Part shown: piece after piece, positions 62,561 to 64,000 of the stretch | Numbering within the stretch: the first letter of the stretch is position 1 | Layout: every line of letters begins with the position of its first letter | Origin: Candidatus Thiosymbion sp. | Lineage (GTDB): Bacteria; Pseudomonadota; Gammaproteobacteria; Chromatiales; Chromatiaceae | Length of the DNA: 64,000 nt | Reading direction: 5' to 3' | NCBI GenBank assembly: GCA_018435665.1 | Contig: JAHDND010000054.1 | Span: forward strand, 1 to 64,000 | Notes under the pieces: generated by a model | What the model was told of the DNA's origin: nothing | The model's input: only the letters and a program-made list of their open reading frames with translations | Database searches by the model: none | Translations under genes and position numbers: made by a program

Positions 62561-64000
62561 ATGAACATGATGACGGCGGTAGCGGATCTGACGGCGAACG
62601 CGGAACGGCTCTGGGGACAATGGCGGGAATGGGCGGCGGCGGAGGGGATCGCGGTGCCCACCGATCCGACCTTCGCCGCGACCCGGGCGAAGGTCTGGGA
62701 GGCCAGCGACTTTGTCGCCACTACCGTGGCCCGTGATCCGGCGGCCTTCGCCGCCCTGCTGGCCAGCGGTGACCTGGAGCGTCCCGCGGTCCCGGGGCAG
62801 CTCGATGGGGCCCTGGCCGCGGCGCTGGAGGGCTTGAATCCCCAGCGGGCCGATGACGCGGAGCTCAAGCGCCGCCTGCGCCGCTTCCGCCGCCGCGAGA
62901 TGCTGCGCATCGTCTGGCGTGACCTGGGCGGTAGCGCCTCCCTGGACGAGACCCTCCAAGACCTGTCGGAGCTGGCCGATGTCTGCGTCCGCCGGGCCCT
63001 CGACTGGACCCAGGCCTGGTGCCGGGCCGAGTTGGGCCTCCCCCGGGCGGCACCTGGCCCTGGCCAAGGTCAGGGTACGGTTCAGGGCGCGCCCCAGTCC
63101 CTGCTGGTCATCGGCATGGGCAAGCTCGGGGCTCGGGAGCTCAACCTCTCCTCGGACATCGACCTCATCTTCGCTTACCCCGCCAATGGCCAGGTGGAGG
63201 GTCCCCGGCCCCTGGCCAACGAGCAGTTCTTCATCCGCCTGGCCCAGCGCCTGGTGCGGGCACTGGACGAGACCACGGTCGACGGTTTCGTCTTCCGCGT
63301 CGATACCCGGCTACGGCCCTTCGGCGACGCCGGGCCCCTGGCCATGAGCTTCACCGCCATGGAGTACTACTACCAGGACCAGGCCCGGGAGTGGGAGCGC
63401 TATGCCATGATCAAGGCCCGGGTGGTGGCGGGGCCCCGGGCGGAGGCCGAGCAGCTCATGACCCTGCTGCGGCCCTTCGTCTACCGCCGCTACCTGGACT
63501 TCGGTGCCATCGAGTCGATCCGCGACATGAAGGCCATGATCGCCAAGGAGCTCCAGCGCAAGGGCATGGCGGACAACATCAAGCTCGGCCCGGGGGGCAT
63601 CCGCGAGATCGAGTTCATCGGCCAGGCCTTCCAACTGGTGCGGGGCGGCCGCGACCCCCAGCTTCAGATCCGCCCCATCCGCCAAGTCCTGGCGCGTCTG
63701 GGCGAGCGCATGCTGCTGCCGGACTTCGCCGTGCGCCAGCTCGATGCCGCCTATGTCTTCCTGCGCCGGGTGGAGAACCGGCTCCAGGCCTGGAAGGACC
63801 AGCAGACCCACCTGCTGCCCACCGATGACCTCGGGCGGCTGCGCCTGGCCCGGGCCATGGGCCATGGGGACTGGCCCAGCCTCCACGCCAGCCTGGAGGA
63901 GCACCGCCGCCGCGTCCAGGGCCAGTTCGATGGGGTCTTCGCCGCCCCCCAGTCGACCCCCGCCGCCCAGGAGCCCGCCTACGTCACCCTCTGGCGCGGG
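62561..64000 (+). CDS. glnE: Glutamine synthetase adenylyltransferase/adenylyl-removase (5' part)
   Basis: The first 480 codons of GlnE, running off the window (the full protein is about 950 residues). It controls glutamine synthetase by adenylylation and deadenylylation in response to PII. The N-terminal deadenylylase half is visible: SLLVIGMGKLGARELN (about residues 181-196), SSDIDLIFAYP (about 198-208), VDTRLRPFGDAGPLAMSF and KLGPGGIREIEFIGQAFQL (about 343-361). The start ATG 62561 has AGCGGA just upstream. It is divergent from acnB; the gene ending lies outside the window. Confidence 0.95.
   Translation, partial: MNMMTAVADLTANAERLWGQWREWAAAEGIAVPTDPTFAATRAKVWEASDFVATTVARDPAAFAALLASGDLERPAVPGQLDGALAAALEGLNPQRADDAELKRRLRRFRRREMLRIVWRDLGGSASLDETLQDLSELADVCVRRALDWTQAWCRAELGLPRAAPGPGQGQGTVQGAPQSLLVIGMGKLGARELNLSSDIDLIFAYPANGQVEGPRPLANEQFFIRLAQRLVRALDETTVDGFVFRVDTRLRPFGDAGPLAMSFTAMEYYYQDQAREWERYAMIKARVVAGPRAEAEQLMTLLRPFVYRRYLDFGAIESIRDMKAMIAKELQRKGMADNIKLGPGGIREIEFIGQAFQLVRGGRDPQLQIRPIRQVLARLGERMLLPDFAVRQLDAAYVFLRRVENRLQAWKDQQTHLLPTDDLGRLRLARAMGHGDWPSLHASLEEHRRRVQGQFDGVFAAPQSTPAAQEPAYVTLWRG

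Overview
The window is a high-GC gammaproteobacterial chromosome segment. Core genes (purL, E. coli-type purB, recCBD, acnB, glnE) fix the class. A RegB/RegA redox pair, a SulP transporter, a TauE/SafE exporter and NO/O2-responsive genes suggest a facultatively anaerobic, possibly purple sulfur (Chromatiales-type) lineage; that last step is inference. No rRNA, tRNA, CRISPR array or intact insertion sequence was recognised.

Layout. 1-6148: purL, a possible structured RNA, and an OmpA-domain lipoprotein-like protein with a clear terminator. 6149-11876: a nitrosative/oxygen stress block (hemerythrin, DUF2249 and NnrS-like membrane protein behind an FNR-like box; a TauE/SafE exporter; a NorR/FhlA-like sigma54 activator). 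11877-14563: purB with a duplicated 3' end, and a decayed PD-(D/E)XK-family gene cut by a dispersed repeat. 14593-25761: recC-recB-recD operon with unusually many low-complexity insertions. 25876-26605: MNT/HEPN pair with a frameshifted HEPN gene. 27059-31965: Spy-like protein, a copper-type (OprC/NosA-like) TonB receptor behind a hairpin/FNR-like element, and regA-regB. 32114-45458: DUF4143 ATPase, exbB-exbD-tonB, two OmpR-type two-component systems, SulP, a stress protein, small exported proteins and a CDF metal exporter. 45527-49676: a TPR protein followed by a Clp1-kinase/RNase Z fusion. 49782-59444: an eight-gene minus-strand operon that looks like one defence system. 59718-64000: acnB and the 5' part of glnE.

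Two candidates for undescribed biology stand out. The first is the 9.7 kb operon at 49782-59444. It encodes a single-chain restriction/methylase/specificity protein, a zeta-like kinase with a small partner, RhuM, two small DNA-system proteins, a DndD-like SMC ATPase and a DndE-HerA fusion, with start/stop overlaps at seven of eight boundaries or near-overlap throughout, and no dndC. The second is the fusion of a Clp1/Nol9-type polynucleotide kinase with an RNase Z-type nuclease.

A family of about 160-180 bp nested-palindrome repeats recurs at 8450, 9899, 14466 and 44289, with half-copies at 21561 and 62391. Compensatory changes in its central stem suggest that the folded form matters. All functional calls come from reading translated sequence and motifs; no database search was run.
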